The translations under genes and the position numbers were made by a program. 64,000 nt of DNA from Tupaia tana (Eukaryota > Chordata > Mammalia > Scandentia > Tupaiidae). The DNA is taken from the NCBI GenBank assembly GCA_026018925.1, contig JAKSZU010000519.1:1-64000 (forward strand). Reading direction: 5' to 3'. Under the pieces are notes generated by a model. The model saw only the letters and a list, made by a program, of their open reading frames with translations. It had not been told where the DNA came from and made no database searches. The first letter of the stretch is position 1. Each line of letters opens with the position of its first letter. Below, piece after piece: positions 1 through 12,517 of this stretch.

Positions 1-2195
1 AAGAATCCACATGGATACTGGGAACTAGATATTTCAGGCACAGGAGAAATGAAGATTTTCTACTCATAATTCAGCCTCCAGCAAGCAAAGCTAGTGTGGT
101 AGGGAGCCCCTCTGGCCTTCTACCCCTGTCCCTGTGTCTCTGAGCTCTCTGTGTCTCTCTGCTCCTGTCTCCTCATTTTTTTTGGTAATTTTTCCTTTTT
201 ACGATTTTTTTAAAGGTAGAATTTCTCTCTGGCTCTCAGCTCCATCTTTTGTTTTGTTAATAAGCCCTTCTGCTCCTTTCTCCCAGGCAGGAGAGTTGAG
301 CCATTCTCTGAGAAGAATCCACATGGATACTGGGAACTAGATATTTCAGGCACAGGAGAAATGAATATTTTCTACTCATAATTCAGCTTCCAGCAAGCAA
401 AGCTAGTGTGGTAGGGAGCCCCTCTGGCCTTCTATACCTGTCCCTGTGTCTCTGAGGTCTCTGTGTCTCTCTGCTCCTGTCTCCTCATTTTTTTTTTTGG
501 TAATTTTTCCTTTTTACGATTTTTTTAAAGGTAAAATTTCTCTCTGGCTCTCAGCTCCATCTTTTGTTTTGTTAATAAGCCCTTCTGCTCCTTTCTCCCA
601 GGCAGGAGAGTTGAGCCATTCTCTGAGAAGAATCCACATGGTTACTGGGAACTAGATATTTCAGGCACAGGAGAAATGAAGATTTTCTACTCATAATTCA
701 GCCTCCAGCAAGCAAACCTAGTGTGGTAGGGAGCCCCTCTGGCCTTCTATCCCTGTCCCTGTGTCTCTGAGGTCTCTGTGTCTCTCTGCTCCTGTCTCCT
801 CATTTTTTTTTTTGGTAATTTTTCCTATTTACGATTTTTTTAAAGGTAGAATTTCTCTCTGGCTCTCAGCTCCATCTTTTGTTTTGTTAATAAGCCCTTC
901 TGCTCCTTTCTCCCAGGCAGGAGAGTTGAGCCATTCTCTGAGAAGAATCCACATGGATACTGGGAACTAGATATTTCAGGCACAGGAGAAATGAAGATTT
1001 TCTACTCATAATTCAGCCTCCAGCAAGCAAAGCTAGTGTGGTAGGGAGCCCCTCTGGCCTTCTATCCCTGTCCCTGTGTCTCCGAGGTCTCTGTGTCTCT
1101 CTGCTCCTGTCTCCTCATTTTTTTTTTGGTAATTTTTTCTTTTTACGATTTTTTAAAGGTAGAATTTCTCTCTGGCTCTCAGCTCCATCTTTTGTTTTGT
1201 TAATAAGCCCTTCTGCTCCTTTCTCCCTGGCAGGAGAGTTGAGCCATTCTCTGAGAAGAATCCACATGGATACTGGGAACTAGATATTTCAGCACTGGAA
1301 AAATGAAGATTTTCTACTCATAATTCAGCCTCCAGCAAGCAAAGCTAGTGTGGTAGGGAGCCCCTCTGGCCTTCTATCCCTGTCCCTGTGTCTCTGAGGT
1401 CTCTGTGTCTCTCTGCTCCTGTCTCCTCATATTTTTTTGGTAATTTTTCCTTTTTACGATTATTTTAAAGGTAGAATTTCTCTCTGGCTCTCAGCTCCAT
1501 CTTTTGTTTTGTTAATAAGCCCTTCTGCTCCTTTCTCCCATGCAGGAGAGTTGAGCCATTTTCTGAGAAGAATCCACATGGATACTGGGAACTAGATATT
1601 TCAGGCACAGGAGAAATGAAGATTTTCTACTCATAATTCAGCCTCCAGCAAGCAAAGCTAGTGTGGTAGGGAGCCCCTCTGGCCTTCTATCCCTTTCCCT
1701 GTGTCTCTGAGTTCTCTGTGTCTCTCTGCTCCTGTCTCCTCTTTTATTTTTTGGTAATTTTTCTTTTTACGATTTTGTTAAAGGTAAAATTTCTCTCTGG
1801 CTCTCAGCTCCATCTTTTGTTTTGTTAATAAGCCCTTCTGCTCCTTTCTCCCAAGCAGGAGAGTTGAGCCATTCTCTGAGAAGAATCCACATGGATACTG
1901 GGAACTAGATATTTCAGGCACAGGAGAAATGAAGATTTTCTACTCATAATTCAGCCTCCAGCAAGCAAAGCTAGTGTGGTAGGGAGCCCCTCTGGCCTTC
2001 TATCCCTGTCCCCTGTGTCTCTGAGGTCTCTGTGTCTCTCTGCTCCTGTCTCCTCATTTTTTTTTTCGTAATTTTTCCTATTTACGATTTTTTTAAAGGT
2101 AGAATTTCTCTCTGGCTCTCAGCTCCATCTTTTGTTTTGTTAATAAGCCCTTCTGCTCCTTTCTCCCAGGCAGGAGAGTTGAGCCATTCTCTGAG
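1..2195 (+). repeat. Family C/A heptamer HOR, copy 1 (7 monomers)
   Basis: Monomers start at 1, 313, 628, 943, 1256, 1568 and 1881. Their order is marked by: GAGCTCTCT (1st), AATATTTTCT and GGTAAAATTTC (2nd), TTTCCTATTTACG (3rd), CTCCGAGG (4th), CAGCACTGGAAAAATG with GATTATTTTAAAG and CCCATGCAGG (5th), CCCTTTCCCTG with GAGTTCTC and CCAAGCAGG (6th), and TTTCGTAATTTTTCC (7th). The same order of seven returns at 4071-6262, 4070 bp (13 monomers) downstream, with only scattered differences. One-base insertions occur near 2010 (CCCC in TGTCCCCTG) and, just past the end, near 2256. Confidence 0.88.
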
Positions 2196-2509
2196 AAGAA
2201 TCCACATGGATACTGGGAACTAGATATTTCAGGCACAGGAGAAATGAAGATTTTTCTACTCGTAATTCAGCCTCCAGCAAGCAAAGCTAGTGTGGTAGGG
2301 AGCCCCTCTGGCCTTCTATCCCTGTCCCTGTGTCTCTGAGGTCTCTGTGTCTCTCTGCTCCTCTCTCCTCATTTTTTTTTGGTAATTTTTCCTTTTTACG
2401 GTTTTTTTAAAGGTAGAATTTCTCTCTGGCTCTCAGCTCCATCTTTTGTTTTGTTAATATGCCCTTCTGCTCCTTTCTCCCAGGCAGGAGAGTTGAGCCA
2501 TTCTCTGAG
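2196..2509 (+). repeat. Single monomer with ACGG variant
   Basis: One 314-bp monomer carrying TTTACGGTTTTTTT and TTAATATGCCC, placed between the first C/A heptamer and the A block. It is not part of the downstream duplicate of 1-2195, so the duplicated segment ends at its left edge. Similar ACGG variants recur at 14707-15019 and in the trimer array. Confidence 0.8.
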
Positions 2510-4070
2510 AAGAATCCACATGGATACTGGGAACTAGATATTTCAGGCACAGGAGAAATGAAGATTTTCTACTCATAATTCAGCCTCCAGCAAGCAAAGC
2601 TAGTGTGGTAGGGAGCCCCTCTGGCCTTCTATCCCTGTCCCTGTGTCTCTGAGGTCTCTGTGTCTCTCTGCTCCGGTATCCTCATATTTTTGGTAAATTT
2701 TCCTTTTTACGATTTTTTTAAAGGTAGAATTTCTCTCTGGCTCTCAGCTCCATCTTTTGTTTTGTTAATAAGCCCTTCTGCTCCTTTCTCCCAGGCAGGA
2801 GAGTTGAGCCATTCTCTGAGAAGAATCCACATGGATACTGGGAACTAGATATTTCAGGCACAGGAGAAATGAAGATTTTCTACTCATAATTCAGCCTCCA
2901 GCAAGCAAAGCTAGTGTGGTAGGGAGCCCCTCTGGCCTTCTACCCCTGTCCCTGTGTCTCTGAGCTCTCTGTGTCTCTCTGCTCCTGTCTCCTCATTTTT
3001 TTTGGTAATTTTTCCTTTTTACGATTTTTTTAAAGGTAGAATTTCTCTCTGGCTCTCAGCTCCATCTTTTGTTTTGTTAATAAGCCCTTCTGCTCCTTTC
3101 TCCCAGGCAGGAGAGTTGAGCCATTCTCTGAGAAGAATCCACATGGATACTGGGAACTTGATATTTAGGCACAGGAGAAATGAAGATTTTCTACTCATAA
3201 TTCAGCCTCCAGCAAGCAAAGCTAGTGTGGTAGGGAGCCCCTCTGGCCTTCTATCCCTGTCCCTGTGTCTCTGAGGTCTCTGTGTCTCTCTGCTCCTGTC
3301 TCTTCTTTTTTTTTTGGTAATTTTTCCTTTTTACGATTTTTTTAAAGGTAGAATTTCTCTCTGGCTCTCAGCTCCATCTTTTGTTTTGTTAATAAGCCCT
3401 TCTGCTCCTTTCTCCCAGGCAGGAGAGTTGAGCCATTCTCTGAGAAGAATCCACATGGATACTGGGAACTAGATATTTCAGGCACAGGAGAAATGAATAT
3501 TTTCTACTCATAATTCAGCTTCCAGCAAGCAAAGCTAGTGTGGTAGGGAGCCCCTCTGGCCTTCTATACCTGTCCCTGTGTCTCTGAGGTCTCTGTGTCT
3601 CTCTGCTCCTGTCTCCTCATTTTTTTTTTTGGTAATTTTTCCTTTTTACGAATTTTTTAAAGGTAGAATTTCTCTCTGGCTCTCAGCTCCATCTTTTGTT
3701 TTGTTAATAAGCCCTTCTGCTCCTGTCTCCCAGGCAGGAGAGTTGAGCCATTCTCTGAGAAGAATCCACATGGATACTGGGAACTAGATATTTCAGACAC
3801 AGGAGAAATGAAGATTTTCTACTCATAATTCAGCCTCCAGCAAGCAAAGCTAGTGTGGTAGGGAGCCCCTCTGGCCTTCTATCCCCGTCACTGTGTCTCT
3901 GAGGTCTCTGTGTCTCTCTGCTCCGGTATCCTCATATTTTTGGTAAATTTTCCTTTTTACGATTTTTTTAAAAGTAGAATTTCTCTCTGGCTCTCAGCTC
4001 CATCTTTTGTTTTGTTAATAAGAACTTCTGCTCCTTTCTCCCAGGCAGGAGAGTTGAGCCATTCTCTGAG
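2510..4070 (+). repeat. Family A block (5 monomers)
   Basis: Monomers start at 2510, 2821, 3133, 3445 and 3760. Diagnostic variants in order: CCGGTATCCTCATATTTTTGG with GGTAAATTTTCC; GAGCTCTCT; GGAACTTGATATTTAGG; AATATTTTCT with ACGAATTTTTT and CTCCTGTCTCCC; then CAGACACAGG with the GGTATCC element, AAAAGTAG and AAGAACTTC. The same ordered types recur at 10018-12517 and around 29106-30355, which identifies this as a scattered HOR family. Confidence 0.85.
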
Positions 4071-6262
4071 AAGAATCCACATGGATACTGGGAACTAGAT
4101 ATTTCAGGCACAGGAGAAATGAAGATTTTCTACTCATAATTCAGCCTCCAGCAAGCAAAGCTAGTGTGGTAGGGAGCCCCTCTGGCCTTCTACCCCTGTC
4201 CCTGTGTCTCTGAGCTCTCTGTGTCTCTCTGCTCCTGTCTCCTCATTTTTTTTGGTAATTTTTCCTTTTTACGATTTTTTTAAAGGTAGAATTTCTCTCT
4301 GGCTCTCAGCTCCATCTTTTGTTTTGTTAATAAGCCCTTCTGCTCCTTTCTCCCAGGCAGGAGAGTTGAGCCATTCTCTGAGAAGAATCCACATGGATAC
4401 TGGGAACTAGATATTTCAGGCACAGGAGAAATGAATATTTTCTACTCATAATTCAGCTTCCAGCAAGCAAAGCTAGTGTGGTAGGGAGCCCCTCTGGCCT
4501 TCTATACCTGTCCCTGTGTCTCTGAGGTCTCTGTGTCTCTCTGCTCCTGTCTCCTCATTTTTTTTTTGGTAATTTTTCCTTTTTACGATTTTTTTAAAGG
4601 TAAAATTTCTCTCTGGCTCTCAGCTCCATCTTTTGTTTTGTTAATAAGCCCTTCTGCTCCTTTCTCCCAGGCAGGAGAGTTGAGCCATTCTCTGAGAAGA
4701 ATCCACATGGATACTGGGAACTAGATATTTCAGGCACAGGAGAAATGAAGATTTTCTACTCATAATTCAGCCTCCAGCAAGCAAAGCTAGTGTGGTAGGG
4801 AGCCCCTCTGGCCTTCTATCCCTGTCCCTGTGTCTCTGAGGTCTCTGTGTCTCTCTGCTCCTGTCTCCTCATTTTTTTTTTTGGTAATTTTTCCTATTTA
4901 CGATTTTTTTAAAGGTAGAATTTCTCTCTGGCTCTCAGCTCCATCTTTTGTTTTGTTAATAAGCCCTTCTGCTCCTTTCTCCCAGGCAGGAGAGTTGAGC
5001 CATTCTCTGAGAAGAATCCACATGGATACTGGGAACTAGATATTTCAGGCACAGGAGAAATGAAGATTTTCTACTCATAATTCAGCCTCCAGCAAGCAAA
5101 GCTAGTGTGGTAGGGAGCCCCTCTGGCCTTCTATCCCTGTCCCTGTGTCTCCGAGGTCTCTGTGTCTCTCTGCTCCTGTCTCCTCATTTTTTTTTGGTAA
5201 TTTTTTCTTTTTACGATTTTTTAAAGGTAGAATTTCTCTCTGGCTCTCAGCTCCATCTTTTGTTTTGTTAATAAGCCCTTCTGCTCCTTTCTCCCTGGCA
5301 GGAGAGTTGAGCCATTCTCTGAGAAGAATCCACATGGATACTGGGAACTAGATATTTCAGCACTGGAAAAATGAAGATTTTCTACTCATAATTCAGCCTC
5401 CAGCAAGCAAAGCTAGTGTGGTAGGGAGCCCCTCTGGCCTTCTATCCCTGTCCCTGTGTCTCTGAGGTCTCTGTGTCTCTCTGCTCCTGTCTCCTCATAT
5501 TTTTTTGGTAATTTTTCCTTTTTACGATTATTTTAAAGGTAGAATTTCTCTCTGGCTCTCAGCTCCATCTTTTGTTTTGTTAATAAGCCCTTCTGCTCCT
5601 TTCTCCCATGCAGGAGAGTTGAGCCATTTTCTGAGAAGAATCCACATGGATACTGGGAACTAGATATTTCAGGCACAGGAAAAATGAAGATTTTCTACTC
5701 ATAATTCAGCCTCCAGCAAGCAAAGCTAGTGTGGTAGGGAGCCCCTCTGGCCTTCTATCCCTTTCCCTGTGTCTCTGAGTTCTCTGTGTCTCTCTGCTCC
5801 TGTCTCCTCTTTTATTTTTTGGTAATTTTTCTTTTTACGATTTTGTTAAAGGTAGAATTTCTCTCTGGCTCTCAGCTCCATCTTTTGTTTTGTTAATAAG
5901 CCCTTCTGCTCCTTTCTCCCAAGCAGGAGAGTTGAGCCATTCTCTGAGAAGAATCCACATGGATACTGGGAACTAGATATTTCAGGCACAGGAGAAATGA
6001 AGATTTTCTACTCATAATTCAGCCTCCAGCAAGCAAAGCGAGTGTGGTAGGGAGCCCCTCTGGCCTTCTATCCCTTTCCCTGTGTCTCTGAGGTCTCTGT
6101 GTCTCTCTGCTCCTGTCTCCTCATTTTTTTTTTCGTAATTTTTCCTATTTACGATTTTTTTAAAGGTAGAATTTCTCTCTGGCTCTCAGCTCCATCTTTT
6201 GTTTTGTTAATAAGCCCTTCTGCTCCTTTCTCCCAGGCAGGAGAGTTGAGCCATTCTCTGAG
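4071..6262 (+). repeat. Family C/A heptamer HOR, copy 2 (7 monomers)
   Basis: Monomer starts are 4071, 4383, 4697, 5012, 5324, 5636 and 5949. It repeats the variant order of 1-2195 at an offset near 4070 bp. Differences seen include GCGAGTG instead of GCTAGTG and CCCTTTCCC instead of the longer CCC run in the seventh monomer, and GGTAGAATTT instead of GGTAAAATTT in the sixth. The close match points to a segmental duplication of seven monomers or to a former 13-monomer HOR (heptamer plus the six monomers at 2196-4070). Confidence 0.88.
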
Positions 6263-7202
6263 AAGAATCCACATGGATACTGGGAACTAGATATTTCAGG
6301 CACAAGAGAAATGAAGATTTTCTACTCATAATTCAGACTTCAGCAAACAAAGTTAGTGTGGTAGGGAGCCCCTCTGGCCTTCTATCCCTGTTCCTGTGTC
6401 TCTGAGGTCTCTGTGTCTCTCTGCTCCTGTCTCCTCATTTTTTTTGGTAATTTTTCCTTTTTACGATTTTGTTAAAGGTAGAATTTCTCTCTGGCTCTCA
6501 GCTCCATCTTTTCTTTTGTTAATAAGCCCTTCTGCTCCTTTCTCCCAGGCAGGAGAGTTGAGCCATTCTCTGAGAAGAATCCACATGGATACTGGGAAAT
6601 AGATATTTCAGGCACAGGAGAAATGAAGATTTTCTACTCATAATTCAGCCTCCAACAAGCAAAGCTAGTGTGGTAGGGTGCCCCTCTGGCCTTCTATCCC
6701 TGTCCCTGTGTCTCTGAGGTCTCTGTGTCCCTCTGCTCCTGTCTCCTCATTTTTTTTTGGTAATTTATCCTTTTTACGATTTTGTTAAAGGTAGAATTTC
6801 TCTCTGGCTCTCAGCTCCATCTTTTGTTTTGTTAATAAGCCCTTCTGCTCCTTTCTCCCAGGCAGGAGAGTTGAGCCATTCTCTGAGAAGAATCCACATG
6901 GATACTGGGAACTAGATATTTCAGGCACAGGAGAAATGAAGATTTTCTACTCATAATTCAGCCTCCAGCAAGCAAAGCTAGTGTGGTAGGGAGCCCCTCT
7001 GGCCTTCTATCCCTTTCCCTGTGTCTCTGAGTTCTCTGTGTCTCTCTGCTCCTGTCTCCTCTTTTTTTTTTTTGGTAATTTTTCCTTTTTACGATTTTTT
7101 TAAAGGTAGAATTTCTCTCTGGCTCTCAGCTCCATCTTTTGTTTTGTTAATAAGCCCTTCTGCTCCTTTCTCCCAGGCAGGAGAGTTGAGCCATTCTCTG
7201 AG
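6263..7202 (+). repeat. Lead-in monomers of family B (3 monomers)
   Basis: Starts at 6263, 6575 and 6888. The first carries GGCACAAGAG, GCAAACAAAGTTAG, TGTTCCTGTG, GATTTTGTTAAAGG and CTTTTCTTTTG, the signature of B type 2. The second has GGGAAATAG and GTGTCCCTCTG. The third has GAGTTCTC and an 11-T tract, the signature of B type 10. They precede a full heptamer and probably represent the tail of a further decamer unit. Confidence 0.8.
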
Positions 7203-9390
7203 AAGAATCCACATGGATACTGGGAACTAGATATTTCAGGCACAGGAGAAATGAAGATTTTCTACTCATAATTCAGCCTCCAGCAAGCAAAGCTAGTGTG
7301 GTAGGGAGCCCCTCTGGCCTTCTATCCCTGTCCCTGTGTCTCTGAGGTCTCTGTGTCTCTCTGCTCCTGTCTCCTCATTTTTTTTGGTAATTTTTCCTTT
7401 TTACGATTTTTTTAAAGGTAGAATTTCTCTCTGGCTCTCAGCTCCATCTTTTGTTTTGTTAATAAGCCCTTCTGCTCGTTTCTCCCAGGCAGGAGAGTTG
7501 AGCCATTCTCTGAGAAGAATCCACATGGATACTGGGAACTAGATATTTCAGGCACAAGAGAAATGAAGATTTTCTACTCATAATTCAGACTCCAGCAAAC
7601 AAAGTTAGTGTGGTAGGGAGCCCCTCTGGCCTTCTATCCCTGTTCCTGTGTCTCTGAGGTCTCTGTGTCTCTCTGCTCCTGTCTCCTCATTTTTTTTGGT
7701 AATTTTTCCTTTTTACGATTTTGTTAAAGGTAGAATTTCTCTCTGGCTCTCAGCTCCATCTTTTCTTTTGTTAATAAGCCCTTCTGCTCCTTTCTCCCAG
7801 GCAGGAGAGTTGAGCCATTCTCTGAGAAGAATCCACATGGATACTGGGAAATAGATATTTCAGGCACAGGAGAAATGAAGATTTTCTACTCATAATTCAG
7901 CCTCCAACAAGCAAAGCTAGTGTGGTAGGGAGCCCCTCTGGCCTTCTATCCATGTCCCTGTGTCTCTGAGGTCTCTGTGTCTCTCTGCTCCTGTCTCCTC
8001 ATTTTTTTTGGTAACTTTTCCTTTTTACGATTTTTTTAAAGGTAGAATTTCTCTCTGGCTCTCAGCTCCATCTTTTGTTTTGTTAATAAGCCCTTCTGCT
8101 CCTTTCTCCCAGGCAGGAGAGTTGAGCCATTCTCTGAGAAGAATCCACATGGATACTGGGAACTAGATATTTCAGGCACAGGAGAAATGAAGATTTTCTA
8201 CTCATAATTCAGCCTCCAGCAAGCAAAGCTAGTGTGGTAGGGAGCCCCTCTGGCCTTCTATCCCTGTCCCTGTGTCTCTGAGGTCTCTGTGTCTCTCTGC
8301 TCCTGTCTCCTCATATTTTTTTTGGTAATTTTTCCTTTTTACGATTTTTTTAAAGGTAGAATTTCTCTCTGGCTCTCAGCTCCATCTTTTGTTTTGTTAA
8401 TAAGCCCTTCTGCTCGTTTCTCCCAGGCAGGAGAGTTGAGCCATTCTCTGAGAAGAATCCACATGGATACTGGGAACTAGATATTTCAGGCACAGGAGAA
8501 ATGAAGATTTTCTACTCATAATTCAGCCTCCAGCAAGCAAAGCTAGTGTGGTAGGGAGCCCCTCTGGCCTTCTATCCCTGTCCCTGTGTCTCTGAGGTCT
8601 CTGTGTCTCTCTGCTCCTGTCTCCTCATTTTTTTTGGTAATTTTTCCTTTTTACGATTTTGTTAAAGGTAGAATTTCTCTCTGGCTCTCAGCTCCATCTT
8701 TTGTTTTGTTAATAAGCCCTTCTGCTCCTTTCTCCCAGGCAGGAGAGTTGAGCCATTCTCTGAGAAGAATCCACATGGATACTGGGAACTAGATATTTCA
8801 GGCACAGGAGAAATGAAGATTTTCTACTCATAATTCAGCCTCCAGCAAGCAAAGATAGTGTGGTAGGGAGCCCCTCTGGCCTTCTATCCCTGTCCCTGTG
8901 TCTCTGAGGTCTCTGTGTCTCTCTGCTCCTGTCGCCTCATTTTTTTTGGTAATTTTTCCTTTTTACGATTTTTTTAAAGGTAGAATTTCTCTCTGGCTCT
9001 CAGCTCCATCTTTTGTTTTGTTAATAAGCCCTTCTGCTCGTTTCTCCCAGGCAGGAGAGTTGAGCCATTCTCTGAGAAGAATCCACATGGATACTGGGAC
9101 CTAGATATTTCAGGCACAAGAGAAATGAAGACTTTCTACTCATAATTCAGCCTCCAGCAAGCAAAGCTAGTGTGGTAGGGAGCCCCTCTGGCCTTCTATC
9201 CCTGTTCCTGTGTCTCTGAGGTCTCTGTGTCTCTCTGCTCCTGTCTCCTCATTTTTTTTTTGGTAATTTTTCCTTTTTACGATTTTGTTAAAGGTAGAAT
9301 TTCTCTCTGGCTCTCAGCTCCATCTTTTGTTTTGTTAATAAGCCCTTCTGCTCCTTTCTCCCAGGCAGGAGAGTTGAGCCATTCTCTGAG
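7203..9390 (+). repeat. Family B heptamer HOR, copy 1 (7 monomers, 2188 bp)
   Basis: Starts are 7203, 7515, 7827, 8139, 8453, 8765 and 9077. Type order: (1) CTGCTCGTTTC; (2) CACAAGAG, CAAACAAAGTT, GATTTTGTTAAAGG; (3) GGGAAATAG and ATCCATGTCC; (4) CATATTTTTTTTGG; (5) GATTTTGTTAAAGG; (6) AAGATAGTG and CTGCTCGTTTC; (7) GGGACCTAG, CACAAGAG, AGACTTTC. The same order is found at 18466, 21595, 34738 and 38183, and in shortened form at 32859. In this copy type 4 also carries the CTCGTTTC variant. Confidence 0.9.
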
Positions 9391-10017
9391 AAGAATCCAC
9401 ATGGATACTGGGAACTAGATATTTCAGGCACAGGAGAAATGAAGATTTTCTACTCATAATTCAGCCTCCAGGAAGCAAAGCTAGTGTGGTAGGGAGCCCC
9501 TCTGGCCTTCTATCCCTGTCCCTGTGTCTCTGAGGTCTCTGTGTCTCTCTGCTCCTGTCTCCTCATTTTTTTTTTGGTAATTTATCATTTTTACGATTTT
9601 TTCAAAGGTAGAATTTCTCTCTGGCTCTCAGCTCCATCTTTTGTTTTGTTAATAAGCAATTCTGCTCCTTTCTCCCAGGCAGGAGAGTTGAGCCATTCTC
9701 TGAGAAGAATCCACATGGATACTGATAACTAGATATTTCAGGCACAGGAGAAATGAAGATTTTCTACTCATAATTCAGCCTCCAGCAAGCAAAGCTAGTG
9801 TGGTAGGGAGCCCCTCTGGCCTTCTATCCCTGTCCCTGTGTCTCTGAGTTCTCTGTGTCTCTCTGCTCCAGTCTCCTCATATTTTTTTGGTAAATTTTCC
9901 TTTTTACGAATTTTTTAAAGGTAGAATTTCTCTCTGGCTCTCAGCTCCATCTTTTGTTTTGTTAATAAGCCCTTCTGCTCCTGTCTCCCAGGCAGGAGAG
10001 TTGAGCCATTCTCTGAG
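9391..10017 (+). repeat. Family A entry monomers (2 monomers)
   Basis: Starts are 9391 and 9705. The first ends with AAGCAATTCTG. The second carries GATAACTAG, CTCCAGTCTCC, GGTAAATTTTCC, ACGAATTTTTT and CTCCTGTCTCCC. An equivalent pair lies at 28794-29418, so the piece from here to about 10953 is paired with 28794-30355. Confidence 0.82.
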
Positions 10018-11581
10018 AAGAATCCACATGGATACTGGGAACTAGATATTTCAGACACAGGAGAAATGAAGATTTTCTACTCATAATTCAGCCTCCAGCA
10101 AGCAAAGCTAGTGTGGTAGGGAGCCCCTCTGGCCTTCTATCCCTGTCACTGTGTCTCTGAGGTCTCTGTGTCTCTCTGCTCTGGTATCCTCATATTTTTG
10201 GTAAATTTTCCTTTTTACGATTTTTTTAAAAGTAGAATTTCTCTCTGGCTCTCAGCTCCATCTTTTGTTTTGTTAATAAGAACTTCTGCTCCTTTCTCCC
10301 AGGCAGGAGAGTTGAGCCATTCTCTGAGAAGAATCCACATGGATACTGGGAACTAGATATTTCAGGCACAGGAGAAATGAAGATTTTCTACTCATAATTC
10401 AGCCTCCAGCAAGCAAAGCTAGTGTGGTAGGGAGCCCCTCTGGCCTTCTACCCCTGTCCCTGTGTCTCTGAGCTCTCTGTGTCTCTCTGCTCCTGTCTCC
10501 TCATTTTTTTTGGTAATTTTTCCTTTTTACGATTTTTTTAAAGGTAGAATTTCTCTCTGGCTCTCAGCTCCATCTTTTGTTTTGTTAATAAGCCCTTCTG
10601 CTCCTTTCTCCCAGGCAGGAGAGTTGAGCCATTCTCTGAGAAGAATCCACATGGATACTGGGAACTTGATATTTAGGCACAGGAGAAATGAAGATTTTCT
10701 ACTCATAATTCAGCCTCCAGCAAGCAAACCTAGTGTGGTAGGGAGCCCCTCTGGCCTTCTATCCCTGTCCCTGTGTCTCTGAGGTCTCTGTGTCTCTCTG
10801 CTCCTGTCTCCTCATTTTTTTTTTGGTAATTTTTCATTTTTACGATTTTTTTAAAGGTAGAATTTCTCTCTGGCTCTCAGCTCCATCTTTTGTTTTGTTA
10901 ATAAGCCCTTCTGCTCCTTTCTCCCAGGCAGGAGAGTTGAGCCATTCTCTGAGAAGAATCCACATGGATACTGGGAACTAGATATTTCAGGCACAGGAGA
11001 AATGAAGATTTTCTACTCATAATTCAGCCTCCAGCAAGCAAAGCTAGTGTGGTAGGGAGCCCCTCTGGCCTTCTCTCCCTGTCCCTGTGTCTCTGAGGTC
11101 TCTGTGTCTCTCTGCTCCAGTCTCTTCATTTTTTTTTTGGTAATTTTTCCTTTTTACGATTTTTTTAAAGGTAGAATTTCTCTCTGGCTCTCAGCTCCAT
11201 CTTTTGTTTTGTTAATAAGCCCTTCTGCTCCTTTCTCCCAGGCAGGAGAGTTGAGCCATTCTCTGAGAAGAATCCACATGGATACTGGGAACTAGATATT
11301 TCAGGCACAGGAGAAATGAATATTTTCTACTCATAATTCAGCTTCCAGCAAGCAAAGCTAGTGTGGTAGGGAGCCCCTCTGGCCTTCTATACCTGTCCCT
11401 GTGTCTCTGAGGTCTCTGTGTCTCTCTGCTCCTGTCTCCTCATTTTTTTTTTGGTAATTTTTCCTTTTTACGAATTTTTTAAAGTTAGAATTTCTCTCTG
11501 GCTCTCAGCTCCATCTTTTGTTTTGTTAATAAGCCCTTCTGCTCCTGTCTCCCAGGCAGGAGAGTTGAGCCATTCTCTGAG
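10018..11581 (+). repeat. Family A pentamer (5 monomers, 1564 bp)
   Basis: Starts are 10018, 10329, 10641, 10954 and 11268. Order: CAGACACAGG/GGTATCC/AAGAACTTC; GAGCTCTCT; GGAACTTGATATTTAGG with AAACCTAG; CTTCTCTCCCTG with CAGTCTCTTC; AATATTTTCT with ACGAATTTTTT. The next three monomers (11582-12517) restart the same order at an offset of 1564 bp, so this is one period of a pentameric HOR. Confidence 0.86.
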
Positions 11582-12517
11582 AAGAATCCACATGGATACT
11601 GGGAACTAGATATTTCAGACACAGGAGAAATGAAGATTTTCTACTCATAATTCAGCCTCCAGCAAGCAAAGCTAGTGTGGTAGGGAGCCCCTCTGGCCTT
11701 CTATCCCTGTCACTGTGTCTCTGAGGTCTCTGTGTCTCTCTGCTCCGGTATCCTCATATTTTTGGTAAATTTTCCTTTTTACGATTTTTTTAAAAGTAGA
11801 ATTTCTCTCTGGCTCTCAGCTCCATCTTTTGTTTTGTTAATAAGAACTTCTGCTCCTTTCTCCCAGGCAGGAGAGTTGAGCCATTCTCTGAGAAGAATCC
11901 ACATGGATACTGGGAACTAGATATTTCAGGCACAGGAGAAATGAAGATTTTCTACTCATAATTCAGCCTCCAGCAAGCAAAGCTAGTGTGGTAGGGAGCC
12001 CCTCTTGCCTTCTACCCCTGTCCCTGTGTCTCTGAGCTCTCTGTGTCTCTCTGCTCCTGTCTCCTCATTTTTTTTGGTAATTTTTCCTTTTTACGATTTT
12101 TTTAAAGGTAGAATTTCTCTCTGGCTCTCAGCTCCATCTTTTGTTTTGTTAGTAAGCCCTTCTGCTCCTTTCTCCCAGGCAGGAGAGTTGAGCCATTTTC
12201 TGAGAAGAATCCACATGGATACTGGGAACTTGATATTTAGGCACAGGAGAAATGAAGATTTTCTACTCATAATTCAGCCTCCAGCAAGCAAACCTAGTGT
12301 GGTAGGGAGCCCCTCTGGCCTTCTATCCCTGTCCCTGTGTCTCTGAGGTCTCTGTGTCTCTCTGCTCCTGTCTCCTCATTTTTTTTTTGGTAATTTTTCC
12401 TTTTTACGATTTTTTTAAAGGTAGAATTTCTCTCTGGCTCTCAGCTCCATCTTTTGTTTTGTTAATAAGCCCTTCTGCTCCTTTCTCCCAGGCAGGAGAG
12501 TTGAGCCATTCTCTGAG
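11582..12517 (+). repeat. Family A pentamer, truncated second copy (3 monomers)
   Basis: Starts are 11582, 11893 and 12205. They reproduce types 1 to 3 of the preceding pentamer, including GGAACTTGATATTTAGG and AAACCTAG in the third monomer. After them the order jumps to a family C monomer at 12518, so types 4 and 5 are absent. Private changes are TCTTGCC near 12003, GTTAGTAAG near 12150 and CCATTTTCTG near 12195. Confidence 0.84.

Noticed and set aside
2954..3274. Longer 106-113-codon frames at 2954, 10462 and 12005
   Set aside because: They exist because GGAACTAG became GGAACTTG in one monomer type, removing the stop. The extension runs into the next monomer and is a by-product of the HOR.
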